Positions 34,415 through 42,833 of a stretch of 64,000 bases of DNA are shown in pieces (within the stretch, counting starts at the first letter, position 1; each line of letters begins with the position of its first letter). A program made the position numbers and the translations under genes. Where the stretch lies: NCBI GenBank assembly GCA_037127915.1, contig JBAXXL010000020.1, positions 8,657-72,656 on the forward strand, in the 5' to 3' direction. The notes beneath the pieces were generated by a model, which worked only from the letters and a program-made list of their open reading frames with translations, made no database searches and was not told where the DNA came from. Source of the DNA: JBAXXL01 sp037127915 (lineage in GTDB: Bacteria; Bacteroidota; Ignavibacteria; Kapaibacteriales; UBA2268).

Positions 34415-34954
34415 GTGTCGAGAATAGGTTTGAAACCGATACAAGTGCCGGACAAAGTACAAATGACTATGGATGGCAAAAATATAAAAGCAAAAGGACC
34501 TTTGGGCGAATTATCAGTTAATGTTCCAGATGGTATTAGCTATACTTTTGAAGATGGTGTTATTAACTTTACTAGAGAAAATAACTTAAAGCAAAATCGC
34601 GCTTTACATGGTTTAGCACGCGCTTTAACAAATAACATAGTAGAAGGTGTAACAACAGGCTTTACAAAAGTTTTGAAAATCGAAGGTGTTGGATATAAAG
34701 CTGAAATGAAAGGCAATAGATTATTACTTTCTTTAGGTTTTTCACACACAATTTTGGTAATTCCGCCTCAAGATCTTAGCTTCGAAACACCAAGCGCCAC
34801 CATAATCAAGGTATTTGGAATCGATAAACAGTTAGTTGGGCAAGTTGCCGCTAAAATTCGTCAACTTCGGAAACCGGAACCATACAAAGGTAAAGGTATT
34901 CGTTATGAAGGTGAATTTGTACGTCGTAAAGCAGGTAAGACTGCCGGTAAATAG
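34415..34954 (+). CDS. rplF: Large ribosomal subunit protein uL6
   Basis: 179 residues. uL6 lies near the factor-binding site and the sarcin-ricin loop. The GTG start at 34415 is preceded by AAGGAG and gives MSRIGLKPIQVP. Conserved C-terminal blocks include GVGYKAEMKGNRLLLSLGFS and RKPEPYKGKGIRYEGE. Confidence 0.97.
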   Translation: MSRIGLKPIQVPDKVQMTMDGKNIKAKGPLGELSVNVPDGISYTFEDGVINFTRENNLKQNRALHGLARALTNNIVEGVTTGFTKVLKIEGVGYKAEMKGNRLLLSLGFSHTILVIPPQDLSFETPSATIIKVFGIDKQLVGQVAAKIRQLRKPEPYKGKGIRYEGEFVRRKAGKTAGK

Positions 34955-34993
34955 TAAGTATTATTATAAATAAGATATTGAGAGCCGTTAGAA

Positions 34994-35365
34994 ATGACAG
35001 TGCAGGAATTAAAAAAAACACGTAGAATAAGGCGAAAAGCGCATATAAGAAAAAATACGACAGGTACTATGGCTAGACCAAGGTTAACCGTATTTAAAAG
35101 TAATATGCATATTTATGCACAGCTCGTAACCGATGTTGAGCGTAAAACACTCGCTTCCGCTTCTACAATTGACAAAGAGGTTGTTGCCTTGTTGAAAGCG
35201 GATATGAACAAAAAACAAAAAAGTGAATTAGTTGGTGAAATACTAGCAAAACGTGCTGTTAAAGCAAATATTGAACTAATTGAATTCGATAGAAATGGAT
35301 ATCCTTATCATGGTCGCGTAAAAGCTTTGGCTGAAGGCGCTAGAAAGGGCGGATTAAAATTCTAA
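34994..35365 (+). CDS. rplR: Large ribosomal subunit protein uL18
   Basis: 123 residues. uL18 carries 5S rRNA into the 50S subunit. Motifs: RRKAHIRKNTTGTMARPRLT, VFKSNMHIYAQLV, and the C-terminal FDRNGYPYHGRVKALAEGAR with GGLKF. Standard order. Confidence 0.97.
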   Translation: MTVQELKKTRRIRRKAHIRKNTTGTMARPRLTVFKSNMHIYAQLVTDVERKTLASASTIDKEVVALLKADMNKKQKSELVGEILAKRAVKANIELIEFDRNGYPYHGRVKALAEGARKGGLKF

Positions 35366-35386
35366 CAAATAGTAACGAGGAATGTT

Positions 35387-35890
35387 GTGGCAAAATTTAG
35401 AGCCTCAGAATTAGAATTAAAGGATAAATTAGTTTACGTCGGTAGAACAGCTAAAGTCGTAAAAGGCGGTCGCCGTTTTAATTTCTCTGCCATAGTTGTG
35501 GTAGGTGATGGAAATGGGCACGTAGGTTATGGTCTTGGTAAAGCAGGCGAAGTTGTTGATGCAGTTTCAAAAGCAACCGACGCGGCTAAGAAAAATATCC
35601 AAAAAGTTACTTTGCAAAATGGTACTATACCACACGAAGTAATTGGTAAGTACGGTGCGGCACGTGTTTTAATAAAACCTGCAACACCCGGTACAGGCGT
35701 TATTGCCGCCGGCGCAGTTCGTGCAGTATTAGAACTTGTTGGTGTGCAAAATGTTTTGACAAAGAACCTAGGTTCATCGAACCCACATAACACACTAAAA
35801 GCGACAATGGCCGGTTTGGGAGCTATCGAAGATGTCCAAGCTGTTGCAGAAAGACGCGGAATTTCAATTGAAAAAGTTTTAAATGGATAA
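35387..35890 (+). CDS. rpsE: Small ribosomal subunit protein uS5
   Basis: 167 residues. uS5 affects decoding accuracy and mRNA unwinding. The GTG start at 35387 follows ACGAGG. Blocks: ELKDKLVYVGRTAKVVKGGR, RFNFSAIVVVGDGNGHVGYG, GKAGEVVDAVSKA, HEVIGKYGAARVLIKPA and GTGVIAAGAVRAVLEL. Spectinomycin-site residues lie in the KVVKGGRRF loop, which looks unaltered. Confidence 0.97.
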   Translation: MAKFRASELELKDKLVYVGRTAKVVKGGRRFNFSAIVVVGDGNGHVGYGLGKAGEVVDAVSKATDAAKKNIQKVTLQNGTIPHEVIGKYGAARVLIKPATPGTGVIAAGAVRAVLELVGVQNVLTKNLGSSNPHNTLKATMAGLGAIEDVQAVAERRGISIEKVLNG

Positions 35891-35931
35891 TTGCTTAGCG
35901 ATTAAGAAGTTTAGCAATAAAAGGTGAACAA

Positions 35932-36117
35932 ATGGCTAATTTAAAAATTACACAAACAAAAAGTGTAATAAAAAGAATAAAGAAACAAAAACAGACTATA
36001 GAAGCATTAGGGCTAGGTCGTCCTAATTACTCGAACATTTTACCTGACAATCCGCAAACACGCGGAATGATTGAAGTGGTAAAGCATTTAGTTATTGTTG
36101 AAGTAGTTGCCGAATAA
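35932..36117 (+). CDS. rpmD: Large ribosomal subunit protein uL30
   Basis: 61 residues (LKITQTKSVIKRIKKQKQTI, EALGLGRPNYSNILPDNPQT, RGMIEVVKHLV). uL30 is a small non-essential 50S protein, encoded as usual between rpsE and rplO. AAAGGTGAACAA provides a weak ribosome binding site. Confidence 0.95.
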   Translation: MANLKITQTKSVIKRIKKQKQTIEALGLGRPNYSNILPDNPQTRGMIEVVKHLVIVEVVAE

Positions 36118-36131
36118 TAAGAAGAGATGTA

Positions 36132-36590
36132 ATGAAACATATTGGAAATATTAAGTACGCCGAGGGAGCGAAGAAAAAAAGGAAACGTATAGCTCGTGGA
36201 CCAGGATCTGGACACGGCGGTACATCCACCCAAGGTCATAAAGGCCAAAAATCTCGCTCTGGCGCAAAGATTTCAAGTTCGTTTGAGGGCGGTCAAATGC
36301 CTATGAACCGTCGTTTGCCGAAATTTGGTTTTACTAATAGATTTAGAACCGAATATCAGATAATAAACGTCGGTACATTGCAAGAACTTGTCAATAAAGA
36401 AATGATAACCGGAACCGTTGATTTTGAACAATTAATGGGCTTAGGTATTATTAATGAAAAAACTAAACCATTGAAAGTTTTAGGTGATGGCGAATTAACA
36501 TCTGCCATCCAAGTGAAAGCCCATAGGTTTACTGGCTCGGCTAAAGAGAAAATAGAAGCCGCAGGAGGGGCGGTAGAAGTTTATGAATAG
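36132..36590 (+). CDS. rplO: Large ribosomal subunit protein uL15
   Basis: 152 residues. uL15 is a late assembly protein with a long basic N-terminal arm. Motifs: RIARGPGSGHGGTSTQGHKG, QKSRSGAKISSSFEGGQMPM and NRRLPKFGFTNRFRTEY. The end overlaps secY by 8 nt. Confidence 0.97.
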   Translation: MKHIGNIKYAEGAKKKRKRIARGPGSGHGGTSTQGHKGQKSRSGAKISSSFEGGQMPMNRRLPKFGFTNRFRTEYQIINVGTLQELVNKEMITGTVDFEQLMGLGIINEKTKPLKVLGDGELTSAIQVKAHRFTGSAKEKIEAAGGAVEVYE

Positions 36591-37917
36591 ATTATTTACC
36601 ACCATCCGGAACATCTCAAAGATAGAAGAGTTGAGAGGCCGAGTGTTATTCACACTCGGTATAATCCTTCTAGTTCGTTTCGGGTCGCACGTTGTGCTTC
36701 CCGGCATTGACGCATCTGTGCTAAGCAGTGCAATACAATCGGAATCAAATACATTATTTGGATTCTTCGACTTATTTGTGGGCGGCGCTTATTCTAATGC
36801 CGCTATATTTGCGTTGGGTATTATGCCATATATCACTTCATCGATTATATTCCAATTAGCCGGAGTTGTGATACCGCAAATACAAAAAATACAAAAAGAC
36901 GGAGAAGAAGGAAGACGAAAAATAAATCAATGGACGCGTACTACAACAGTACTTATTGCCGCCATGCAAGGATGGGCTATAAGTATTAAATATGCGTCAA
37001 TGACTGCCAACGGTATGAGTGTTGTTCCACATAGTGGTTTAATGTTTTCACTAACCGTTATGGTATTGCTTACAGCGGGTACTATATTCTTGATGTGGCT
37101 TGGTGAACAAATTACTGATAAAGGTATCGGTAATGGTATTTCCATGATCATCATGATTAATATTTTAGCTAGATTGCCTCAATCTATATTTATGGAATGG
37201 GGAAATCTTGTAAGTGGTATTCGTCCTTGGCCTATTGAAATAATAGTAATTGCATTCTTGTGCTTCATTATATGGTCAATCATATTAATGACACAAGGGA
37301 TTCGAAAGATTCCAGTGCAATATGCTAAACGCCAAGTTGGTCGTAAAGTATATGGCGGACAAACACAGCATATTCCATTGCGAATCAATACAGCAGGTGT
37401 AATGCCTATTATCTTCGCTCAATCATTAATGTTTATCCCTGGCACTTTGGCAAGTTTCTTTCCAAACAGTGGATTCTTTAATGTTGTAGCAAGATTATTT
37501 GACCATCGTAGTGCGGTATATGCTATAGTGTATTCATTAATAATAATCTTCTTTACATATTTTTATACTGCTATCGTATTTAGTCCTAGAGAAATAGCAG
37601 ATAACATGAAAAAACAAGGCGGTTTTATTCCTGGCATTCGTCCGGGAAGTCATACCGCAGAATATATAGATAAGATTCTTTCTAGAATTACATTACCAGG
37701 ATCGGTGTATTTAGCATTAATAGCTATTATGCCAACATTGGTAAGCGGGTTCTTCGGCGTTGATATTGCTTTGGCATCATTTTTCGGCGGAACCAGTTTA
37801 TTGATTATGGTTGGCGTAATTCTTGATTTATTATCTCAAATTGAATCGCATTTGATGATGCGTCATTACGACGGATTTATGAAAAGCGGCAGAATTAAAG
37901 GTCGGGTTAGTATATAA
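36583..37917 (+). CDS. secY: Protein translocase subunit SecY
   Basis: 444 residues with ten hydrophobic helices. SecY is the channel of the general secretion pathway in the inner membrane and would export all the signal-peptide proteins seen in this window. Evidence: ALGIMPYITSSIIFQL, GEEGRRKINQWTR, QYAKRQVGRKVYGGQTQHIP, LRINTAGVMPIIFAQS and KKQGGFIPGIRPG. It overlaps rplO and ends in TAATG, the start of map. Confidence 0.97.
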   Translation: MNRLFTTIRNISKIEELRGRVLFTLGIILLVRFGSHVVLPGIDASVLSSAIQSESNTLFGFFDLFVGGAYSNAAIFALGIMPYITSSIIFQLAGVVIPQIQKIQKDGEEGRRKINQWTRTTTVLIAAMQGWAISIKYASMTANGMSVVPHSGLMFSLTVMVLLTAGTIFLMWLGEQITDKGIGNGISMIIMINILARLPQSIFMEWGNLVSGIRPWPIEIIVIAFLCFIIWSIILMTQGIRKIPVQYAKRQVGRKVYGGQTQHIPLRINTAGVMPIIFAQSLMFIPGTLASFFPNSGFFNVVARLFDHRSAVYAIVYSLIIIFFTYFYTAIVFSPREIADNMKKQGGFIPGIRPGSHTAEYIDKILSRITLPGSVYLALIAIMPTLVSGFFGVDIALASFFGGTSLLIMVGVILDLLSQIESHLMMRHYDGFMKSGRIKGRVSI

Positions 37918-38702
37918 TGCAAAGACTTGTTAAGACAGCTGATGAAATAAATAAAATCGAAAAAGCGTGTCGGATTGTTGCCGAAACACTTACGAGCTTA
38001 AAGAAATTTATGGTCGCAGGAACAACAACCGAGGAAATGGATAAGTTTGCAGAAGATTTTATTTTGACAAAGGGTGCTACTCCGTCTTTTAAAGGTTATA
38101 CAGTAGGAAATTTGATTTACCCAAGTTCTTTGTGTATTTCAATAAATGAAGAGGTTATTCACGGAATACCTAGCAAACACAGGCAAATAAAAAACGGTGA
38201 TATCGTTTCTTTAGATTGCGGTGCATGCTTGAACGGCTATCATGGCGACAGCGCGGTAACGTATGTTGTTGGTGAGATAAGTGACGAGATAGAGCAATTG
38301 CTAAAAGTAACCGAGGAATCTCTTTGGAAAGGTATCGAACAAGCTGTGGCTCGCAATAAAGTTTACGATATTGCGAGAGCAGTTCAAACACATACCGAGC
38401 AATACGGTTACGGTGTTAACCGCGATTTTTGCGGACACGGAATCGGCTCGGATTTGCATGAATATCCTTCGATACCAAACTATGTGCCGGCATTGCTCCA
38501 TCGCCAAAGTTTTCCTAATACAAAATTGTTGAAGGGAATGGCAATTGCGATTGAACCAATGATACATCTGGGTACTAAAGAATGTACTATTCTTGAAAAT
38601 GGCTGGACGGTTGTAACTAATGACGGCTTACCGGCGGCACACTTCGAACATACTGTTATAGTAGGCGAAAAAGAAGCATTAGTCTTAACATTAAGGAATT
38701 AG
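37917..38702 (+). CDS. map: Methionine aminopeptidase, type I
   Basis: 261 residues. It removes the initiator methionine from nascent proteins and uses two divalent metal ions. All five ligands are visible: Asp100 and Asp111 (SLDCGACLNGYHGD), His174 (CGHGIG), Glu213 (AIEPM) and Glu244 (HFEHTVIV). The start overlaps the secY stop by one base. The secY-map-infA-rpmJ order is the common one in Bacteroidota and Firmicutes. Confidence 0.96.
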   Translation: MQRLVKTADEINKIEKACRIVAETLTSLKKFMVAGTTTEEMDKFAEDFILTKGATPSFKGYTVGNLIYPSSLCISINEEVIHGIPSKHRQIKNGDIVSLDCGACLNGYHGDSAVTYVVGEISDEIEQLLKVTEESLWKGIEQAVARNKVYDIARAVQTHTEQYGYGVNRDFCGHGIGSDLHEYPSIPNYVPALLHRQSFPNTKLLKGMAIAIEPMIHLGTKECTILENGWTVVTNDGLPAAHFEHTVIVGEKEALVLTLRN

Positions 38703-38708
38703 ATATAA

Positions 38709-38927
38709 ATGGCTAAACAAGGCTTAATAAAGGTCGATGGTATTATAGAAGAAACATTGCCGAACACACAATTCAGAGTAAAACTTGAAAATGGACATGT
38801 GATACATGCACATATTTCAGGTAAAATGCGAATGAATTTTATAAAAATATTACAAGGCGATAAGGTTTCGATTGAAATCTCACCGTATGATTTGTCGAAA
38901 GGCAGAATAATTTATCGTTATAAATAA
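38709..38927 (+). CDS. infA: Translation initiation factor IF-1
   Basis: 72 residues forming a single S1/OB domain (LIKVDGIIEETLPNTQFRVK, GHVIHAHISGKMRMNFIKIL, GDKVSIEISPYDLSKGRI). IF-1 occupies the A site during initiation. The size is exactly that of the family, and it is 6 nt after map. Confidence 0.97.
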   Translation: MAKQGLIKVDGIIEETLPNTQFRVKLENGHVIHAHISGKMRMNFIKILQGDKVSIEISPYDLSKGRIIYRYK

Positions 38928-38938
38928 AGGTTGAACAA

Positions 38939-39055
38939 ATGAAAGTACAGGCATCTGTAAAGAAAAGAAATCCAGACGATAAAATCGTTATTAGAAAGGG
39001 TAAAGTTTATATAATTAACAAAAAAAACCCAAGATTTAAACAAAGACAAGGATAA
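38939..39055 (+). CDS. rpmJ: Large ribosomal subunit protein bL36, zinc-free form
   Basis: 38 residues, MKVQASVKKRNPDDKIVIRK followed by GKVYIINKKNPRFKQRQG. It occupies the canonical infA-rpmJ-rpsM position, with ATG 11 nt after the infA stop. The three cysteines and one histidine that bind zinc in the common form are all missing, so this is the C-minus variant. Such forms keep the fold without zinc and in other genomes replace the zinc form under zinc limitation; here it is the copy in the main operon. Confidence 0.93.
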   Translation: MKVQASVKKRNPDDKIVIRKGKVYIINKKNPRFKQRQG

Positions 39056-39071
39056 ATTCAAGGAGTAGAAA

Positions 39072-39446
39072 GTGGCTCGTATAGCTGGCATAGATTTGCC
39101 GAAAAATAAAAGAGGCGTAATAGCATTAACTTATATCTTTGGAATTGGACGCACGACATCAGAAAAAATCTTGAAAGATGCCGGTGTGGACGAAAGCAAA
39201 AGGGTAAATACTTGGACAGATGAAGAAGTTGCATTAATCCGCTTAGAAGTAGATAAATTCAGAACGGAAGGCGCGCTTCGCAGTGAAGTTCAAATGAACA
39301 TCAAACGCTTAATGGATATCGGTTGTTACCGTGGTATTCGTCATCGCAGAGGACTACCTTGTCGCGGTCAACGCACAAGAACAAACTCAAGAACCCGTAA
39401 GGGAAGAAAGAAAACAGTTGCTGGAAAGAAGAAAGCTCCTAAATAA
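39072..39446 (+). CDS. rpsM: Small ribosomal subunit protein uS13
   Basis: 124 residues. uS13 forms head-to-50S bridges and contacts the P-site tRNA with its tail. The GTG start at 39072 is preceded by AAGGAG. Motifs: RIAGIDLPKNKRGVIALTYI, FGIGRTTSEKILKDAGVDES and YRGIRHRRGLPCRGQRTRTN. Lys-rich C-terminal tail. Confidence 0.97.
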   Translation: MARIAGIDLPKNKRGVIALTYIFGIGRTTSEKILKDAGVDESKRVNTWTDEEVALIRLEVDKFRTEGALRSEVQMNIKRLMDIGCYRGIRHRRGLPCRGQRTRTNSRTRKGRKKTVAGKKKAPK

Positions 39447-39494
39447 TAGTATCTACTATATTATATTATTAACATTATATTACGGGTGTAATAA

Positions 39495-39875
39495 GTGGCA
39501 AAGAAAAGAATAAAAAAGAAAGTCGTTTCCGAAATACATGGTAAAGCTTTTGTAAAGGCTACATTCAATAACGTAATCGTTACAGTAACCGACATGTATG
39601 GAAATTCCTTATCTTGGTCCTCAGCCGGAAGAAACGGTTTTAAAGGTTCCAAGAAAAATACACCGTATGCGGCTCAGGTATCTGCCGAAAAAGCGGGTAA
39701 AGAAGCCTATGAAATGGGCTTACGAAAAGTAGATGTGATGGTAAAAGGTCCTGGTTCAGGTCGCGAAGCCGCGATTAGAGCCTTGGCAACAGCCGGATTA
39801 GAAATACATAGCATAATGGACCGCACTCCGATTCCTCATAATGGATGTCGTCCACCGAAAAGAAGAAGAGTATAA
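39495..39875 (+). CDS. rpsK: Small ribosomal subunit protein uS11
   Basis: 126 residues. uS11 builds the mRNA exit platform. The GTG start at 39495 gives MAKKRIKKK. Core blocks: KATFNNVIVTVTDMYGNSLS, WSSAGRNGFKGSKKNTPYAA and MVKGPGSGREAAIRAL, with a C-terminal DRTPIPHNGCRPPKRRRV. The next gene is rpoA; rpsD, normally in between, is absent. Confidence 0.97.
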   Translation: MAKKRIKKKVVSEIHGKAFVKATFNNVIVTVTDMYGNSLSWSSAGRNGFKGSKKNTPYAAQVSAEKAGKEAYEMGLRKVDVMVKGPGSGREAAIRALATAGLEIHSIMDRTPIPHNGCRPPKRRRV

Positions 39876-39900
39876 TTTAGCAAAATTTTAAAGAAAAAAA

Positions 39901-40905
39901 ATGAACTTATTTATGCAAATGCCCGAAAAGGTAACCGTCGAAGAAGTTGGCTCAGCTAACCACTGCAGGTTTATTATGCAACCATTGGAACCTGGTTATG
40001 GCGTTACAATCGGAAATGCTTTAAGAAGAATTTTGCTTTCGTCAATACCGGGAAGTGCAATAATCGGTGTGAAAATTACAGATGTTCTTCACGAATACCA
40101 AACAGTTACTGGTGTTTTGGAAGATGTAATGGAAATCATCCTGAATCTTAAAGAAGTAAGATTTAAAATGGAAGAAACACACAGCAACAGAGTTGTCTTC
40201 CATATTAAAGGACCCGGCACGTGGACTGCAAAAAACATTCAAAACGCCGCTCCGGAGCTAATGGTGTTGAATCCTGATCACCACATCGCAACTTTGGATA
40301 AAGATGCAAATTTCGATGTTGAGTTGAGATTGGGAACAGGTAAAGGATATATCCCTTGGGAAGAACAACAAATAACTGATTTCTCAGTTGGAATGTTGCC
40401 AATCGATGCGATATATACTCCTATTGTAAATGTAATTTATACTATCGAGCCTTATCGTGTAGGTCAAAGAACTGACTACGAAAGGCTTATATTAGAAACT
40501 CGTACCGACGGTACTATAACATCAGAAGAAGCTGTTCAAAAAGCGGCAAGTATTATGAACGACCATATAAGGTTTTTCATATCAGCTGAAGATATTGTAG
40601 CTGACGAAGAGTTTCCTATTGATACTGAATTGGAAGAACAAAGAGCTGAAATCGAAAAAGTTCGCGAGATATTAGATACTCCTGTCGAAGACCTCGAACT
40701 TTCAGTAAGAGTTCATAATTGCTTGAAAGCCGCTAATATCCGCGTTATCGCTGATTTAGTACGCTTCCAGGAAAGCGAACTTCTGAAATTCCGCAATTTC
40801 GGTAGAAAGTCATTAACTGAACTTATTCAGAAAATCAAAGATATGGGTGTGGACTTTGGCATGAATGTCGAGTTTTACTATAAATTTGATAAAAAAAATA
40901 AATAA
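39901..40905 (+). CDS. rpoA: DNA-directed RNA polymerase subunit alpha
   Basis: 334 residues. The N-terminal dimerisation domain (GYGVTIGNALRRILLSSIPG, TVTGVLEDVMEIILNLKEV) assembles the core enzyme. The C-terminal domain, from about 255 (VEDLELSVRVHNCLKAANIR, FRNFGRKSLTELIQKI), binds UP elements and activators. Normal length. It sits 25 nt after rpsK with no S4 gene between. Confidence 0.97.
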   Translation: MNLFMQMPEKVTVEEVGSANHCRFIMQPLEPGYGVTIGNALRRILLSSIPGSAIIGVKITDVLHEYQTVTGVLEDVMEIILNLKEVRFKMEETHSNRVVFHIKGPGTWTAKNIQNAAPELMVLNPDHHIATLDKDANFDVELRLGTGKGYIPWEEQQITDFSVGMLPIDAIYTPIVNVIYTIEPYRVGQRTDYERLILETRTDGTITSEEAVQKAASIMNDHIRFFISAEDIVADEEFPIDTELEEQRAEIEKVREILDTPVEDLELSVRVHNCLKAANIRVIADLVRFQESELLKFRNFGRKSLTELIQKIKDMGVDFGMNVEFYYKFDKKNK

Positions 40906-40939
40906 TTTTGGGTTTAATAATATTTAGCAGATTGAAAAA

Positions 40940-41704
40940 ATGAGACACTTAAAGTCAGGAAGAAAGCTCAATCGTACGAGAGCTCACAGAAAAGCGCTTT
41001 TACATAATTTAGCGACTCAGCTTTTTGAACATAAAAGAATTAGAACTACCGAAGCAAAAGCGAAGGAACTAAGACCTTTTGCAGAAAGCATTATTACAAG
41101 AGCAAAAAATGCTTATCTATCAGAAAAAGGCGGCACTTTACCTGAAGGTTTACTTATAGATTTACATGCAAGACGTGTTGTCGGCAAAGTTATCAAGAAT
41201 AAACCTGTATTACAGGAATTGTTCGATGTTATTGCTCCTAAAGTTGCCGATCGTCCGGGCGGATATACTAGAATAATCAAAACTAACTATCGTCGTGGTG
41301 ATGGTGGTAGTAATGCCCTGATAGAATTAGTTGATTGGGCAGGTTCACAAGATGGACCGATGACAATCAATCAGAAAAAGAAATTAGCAAGAAAAACTGT
41401 TGATACAGAAAAAACTCCTTTGAAAAAAGAAGCTAAAGCTGTAAAACCGGTAGCCGCAATGGTTGAAGAAAAGGTTGCTTTAGCAACACCAATTGAAGAA
41501 GTATCTGAAGTAGTAGTTGTAGATAACGAAATCGAAAATGTAACTGATGTTGAAAACATTCAAGCACATGTACCAATGGTTGAAGCAGTAGCTGAAGTCA
41601 TCGAGGATGCAGAAGTTGAACCAAATCAAGCAGAAGTTCCATCTTTAGAAATCGTTGCTGAAACTCCAGCTGTAGAAGATACTGACGAAAAACCAGTAGC
41701 TTAA
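40940..41704 (+). CDS. rplQ: Large ribosomal subunit protein bL17 with long acidic C-terminal tail
   Basis: 254 residues, about twice the usual length. Residues 1-118 are a normal bL17 (MRHLKSGRKLNRTRAHRKAL, HKRIRTTEAKAKELRPFAES, VADRPGGYTRIIKTNYRRGD, ALIELVDW). From about 140 to 254 is a low-complexity Glu/Val/Ala/Pro-rich tail (EEVSEVVVVDNEIENVTD, EVIEDAEVEPNQAEVP, ending DTDEKPVA) with a strongly negative charge. No stop separates the parts and the terminator follows only after the tail, so it is translated. Acidic tails occur on some FCB-group ribosomal proteins; the role is unknown. Confidence 0.94.
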   Translation: MRHLKSGRKLNRTRAHRKALLHNLATQLFEHKRIRTTEAKAKELRPFAESIITRAKNAYLSEKGGTLPEGLLIDLHARRVVGKVIKNKPVLQELFDVIAPKVADRPGGYTRIIKTNYRRGDGGSNALIELVDWAGSQDGPMTINQKKKLARKTVDTEKTPLKKEAKAVKPVAAMVEEKVALATPIEEVSEVVVVDNEIENVTDVENIQAHVPMVEAVAEVIEDAEVEPNQAEVPSLEIVAETPAVEDTDEKPVA

Positions 41705-41725
41705 TAACTAATATAGATTTTATAA

Positions 41726-41754
41726 GGGCGTCGGTACGAAGACGCCTTTTTTTT
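41726..41754 (+). terminator. Terminator of the ribosomal protein operon
   Basis: Stem GGCGTC (41727-41732) with GACGCC (41741-41746), loop GGTACGAA, then eight Ts. It starts 22 nt after the rplQ stop and ends 5 nt before the next start codon. Confidence 0.92.
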
Positions 41755-41758
41755 ATAT

Positions 41759-42442
41759 ATGCTTCTACATTGCACAAATATAGAAAAATCATACAAAACA
41801 AAGGGTAATAACGTACTCCACGTTTTGAAAAATATCTCGATGGCTATCGCTGAATCGAGTTATATTGCGTTGCAAGGAGCCAGTGGTGCCGGAAAAAGTA
41901 CATTACTCCATATTCTAGGCGGATTGGATGCGCCGGATTCAGGAATTGTAAATTATAACGATGGCTCACAGGATTATGATCTATACAACCTTGGCGATAA
42001 TGAATTAGCTAACTTCCGAAATCGCAATATAGGTTTTATATTCCAGTTCCACCATCTTTTGCCGGAGTTTTCCGCTTTAGAGAATGTGATGCTTCCAAAA
42101 CTTATTGCCGGCGAAAGCCAAAAAAAAGCTCAAGCTGAAGCTTACGATCTTATGGAACTAACCGGAATTGCCGATAGAGGTCATCACAGACCCAATGAAC
42201 TATCCGGCGGTGAACAACAACGTGTTGCAATAGCCCGCGCTTTAATCCAGCAACCAAAAATCCTGTTAGCCGATGAACCGACAGGAAATTTAGACGAAGC
42301 AAATACAATCAAATTCCTCGAATTACTAAGCAAACTCAGAATAGAATATAATCTGACCTGCTTAATAGCAACCCATAGTTCATTAGTTGCTCAATATGCC
42401 GAAACCATAATCAATATGAAAGACGGCAAAATCATCGAATAG
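41759..42442 (+). CDS. LolD-like ABC transporter ATP-binding protein
   Basis: 227 residues. Walker A is GASGAGKST (40-48), the Q-loop glutamine is at 96 (FIFQFHHLLPEF), the signature is LSGGEQQ (148-154), Walker B is ILLADEP (168-174) and the H-loop is ATHSS (His206). The LPEFSALENVMLP block and size fit the MacB/LolD/FtsE group, and LolD (lipoprotein release) is the closest call. No permease lies next to it. The start is 5 nt after the terminator U-run, with no Shine-Dalgarno except inside the hairpin, so expression depends on read-through or a leaderless transcript. The last codons belong to a 44-bp block repeated at 42790-42833. Confidence 0.85.
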   Translation: MLLHCTNIEKSYKTKGNNVLHVLKNISMAIAESSYIALQGASGAGKSTLLHILGGLDAPDSGIVNYNDGSQDYDLYNLGDNELANFRNRNIGFIFQFHHLLPEFSALENVMLPKLIAGESQKKAQAEAYDLMELTGIADRGHHRPNELSGGEQQRVAIARALIQQPKILLADEPTGNLDEANTIKFLELLSKLRIEYNLTCLIATHSSLVAQYAETIINMKDGKIIE

Positions 42443-42461
42443 CGATTTTAAATCGTTTCTC
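42418..42461. repeat. 44-bp direct repeat, copy 1 (3' end of the LolD-like gene)
   Basis: Begins GAAAGACGGCAAAATCATCG and runs over the stop codon of the ATPase gene. It repeats at 42790-42833 with one mismatch. The two copies bracket the 42462-42789 insertion. Confidence 0.85.
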
Positions 42462-42789
42462 CCCCTTTTTCAGTACTAGGAAACTTTTATATTTATGCTT
42501 TTTCAAACATATTATCAAATATGATTGGAAAATTAGTGTATATTTCAAAATTTACAAATACTTGGAAGTTTCAACGAATTATTACAAACTTTATAAAATG
42601 AAGAATTACACAGAGTTGCACTGAGAAGACACAGAGTTACACAGAGAAAGAAACTCTGTGGTTCTCTGTGTAATTCCTCTGTGTGTCTCTGTGTAATATT
42701 TTTCATTTTTTAATAGGTCACCCAAATCAAAAATACTGACCTAATATAAATTGTGTTACGACGACTAATTAAAAAAATGAGGAAAACAG
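42462..42789. repeat. Gene-free segment with CTCTGTGT / ACACAGAG repeats
   Basis: No gene is seen. The centre (about 42607-42700) is built from short repeats of ACACAGAG, ACTCTGTG and CTCTGTGT in both orientations, able to fold into a long imperfect hairpin (for example TTACACAGAG against CTCTGTGTAA). The whole segment is bounded by the 44-bp direct repeat. Confidence 0.6.
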
Positions 42790-42833
42790 GAAAGACGGCA
42801 AAATCATCGAATAGCGATTTTCAATCGTTTCTC
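42790..42833. repeat. 44-bp direct repeat, copy 2 (3' end of the PAP2 gene, antisense)
   Basis: Second copy of 42418-42461. On the opposite strand it supplies the stop codon and last codons of the PAP2 gene (RLKIAIR), so one sequence ends two unrelated genes in opposite directions. Confidence 0.85.
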
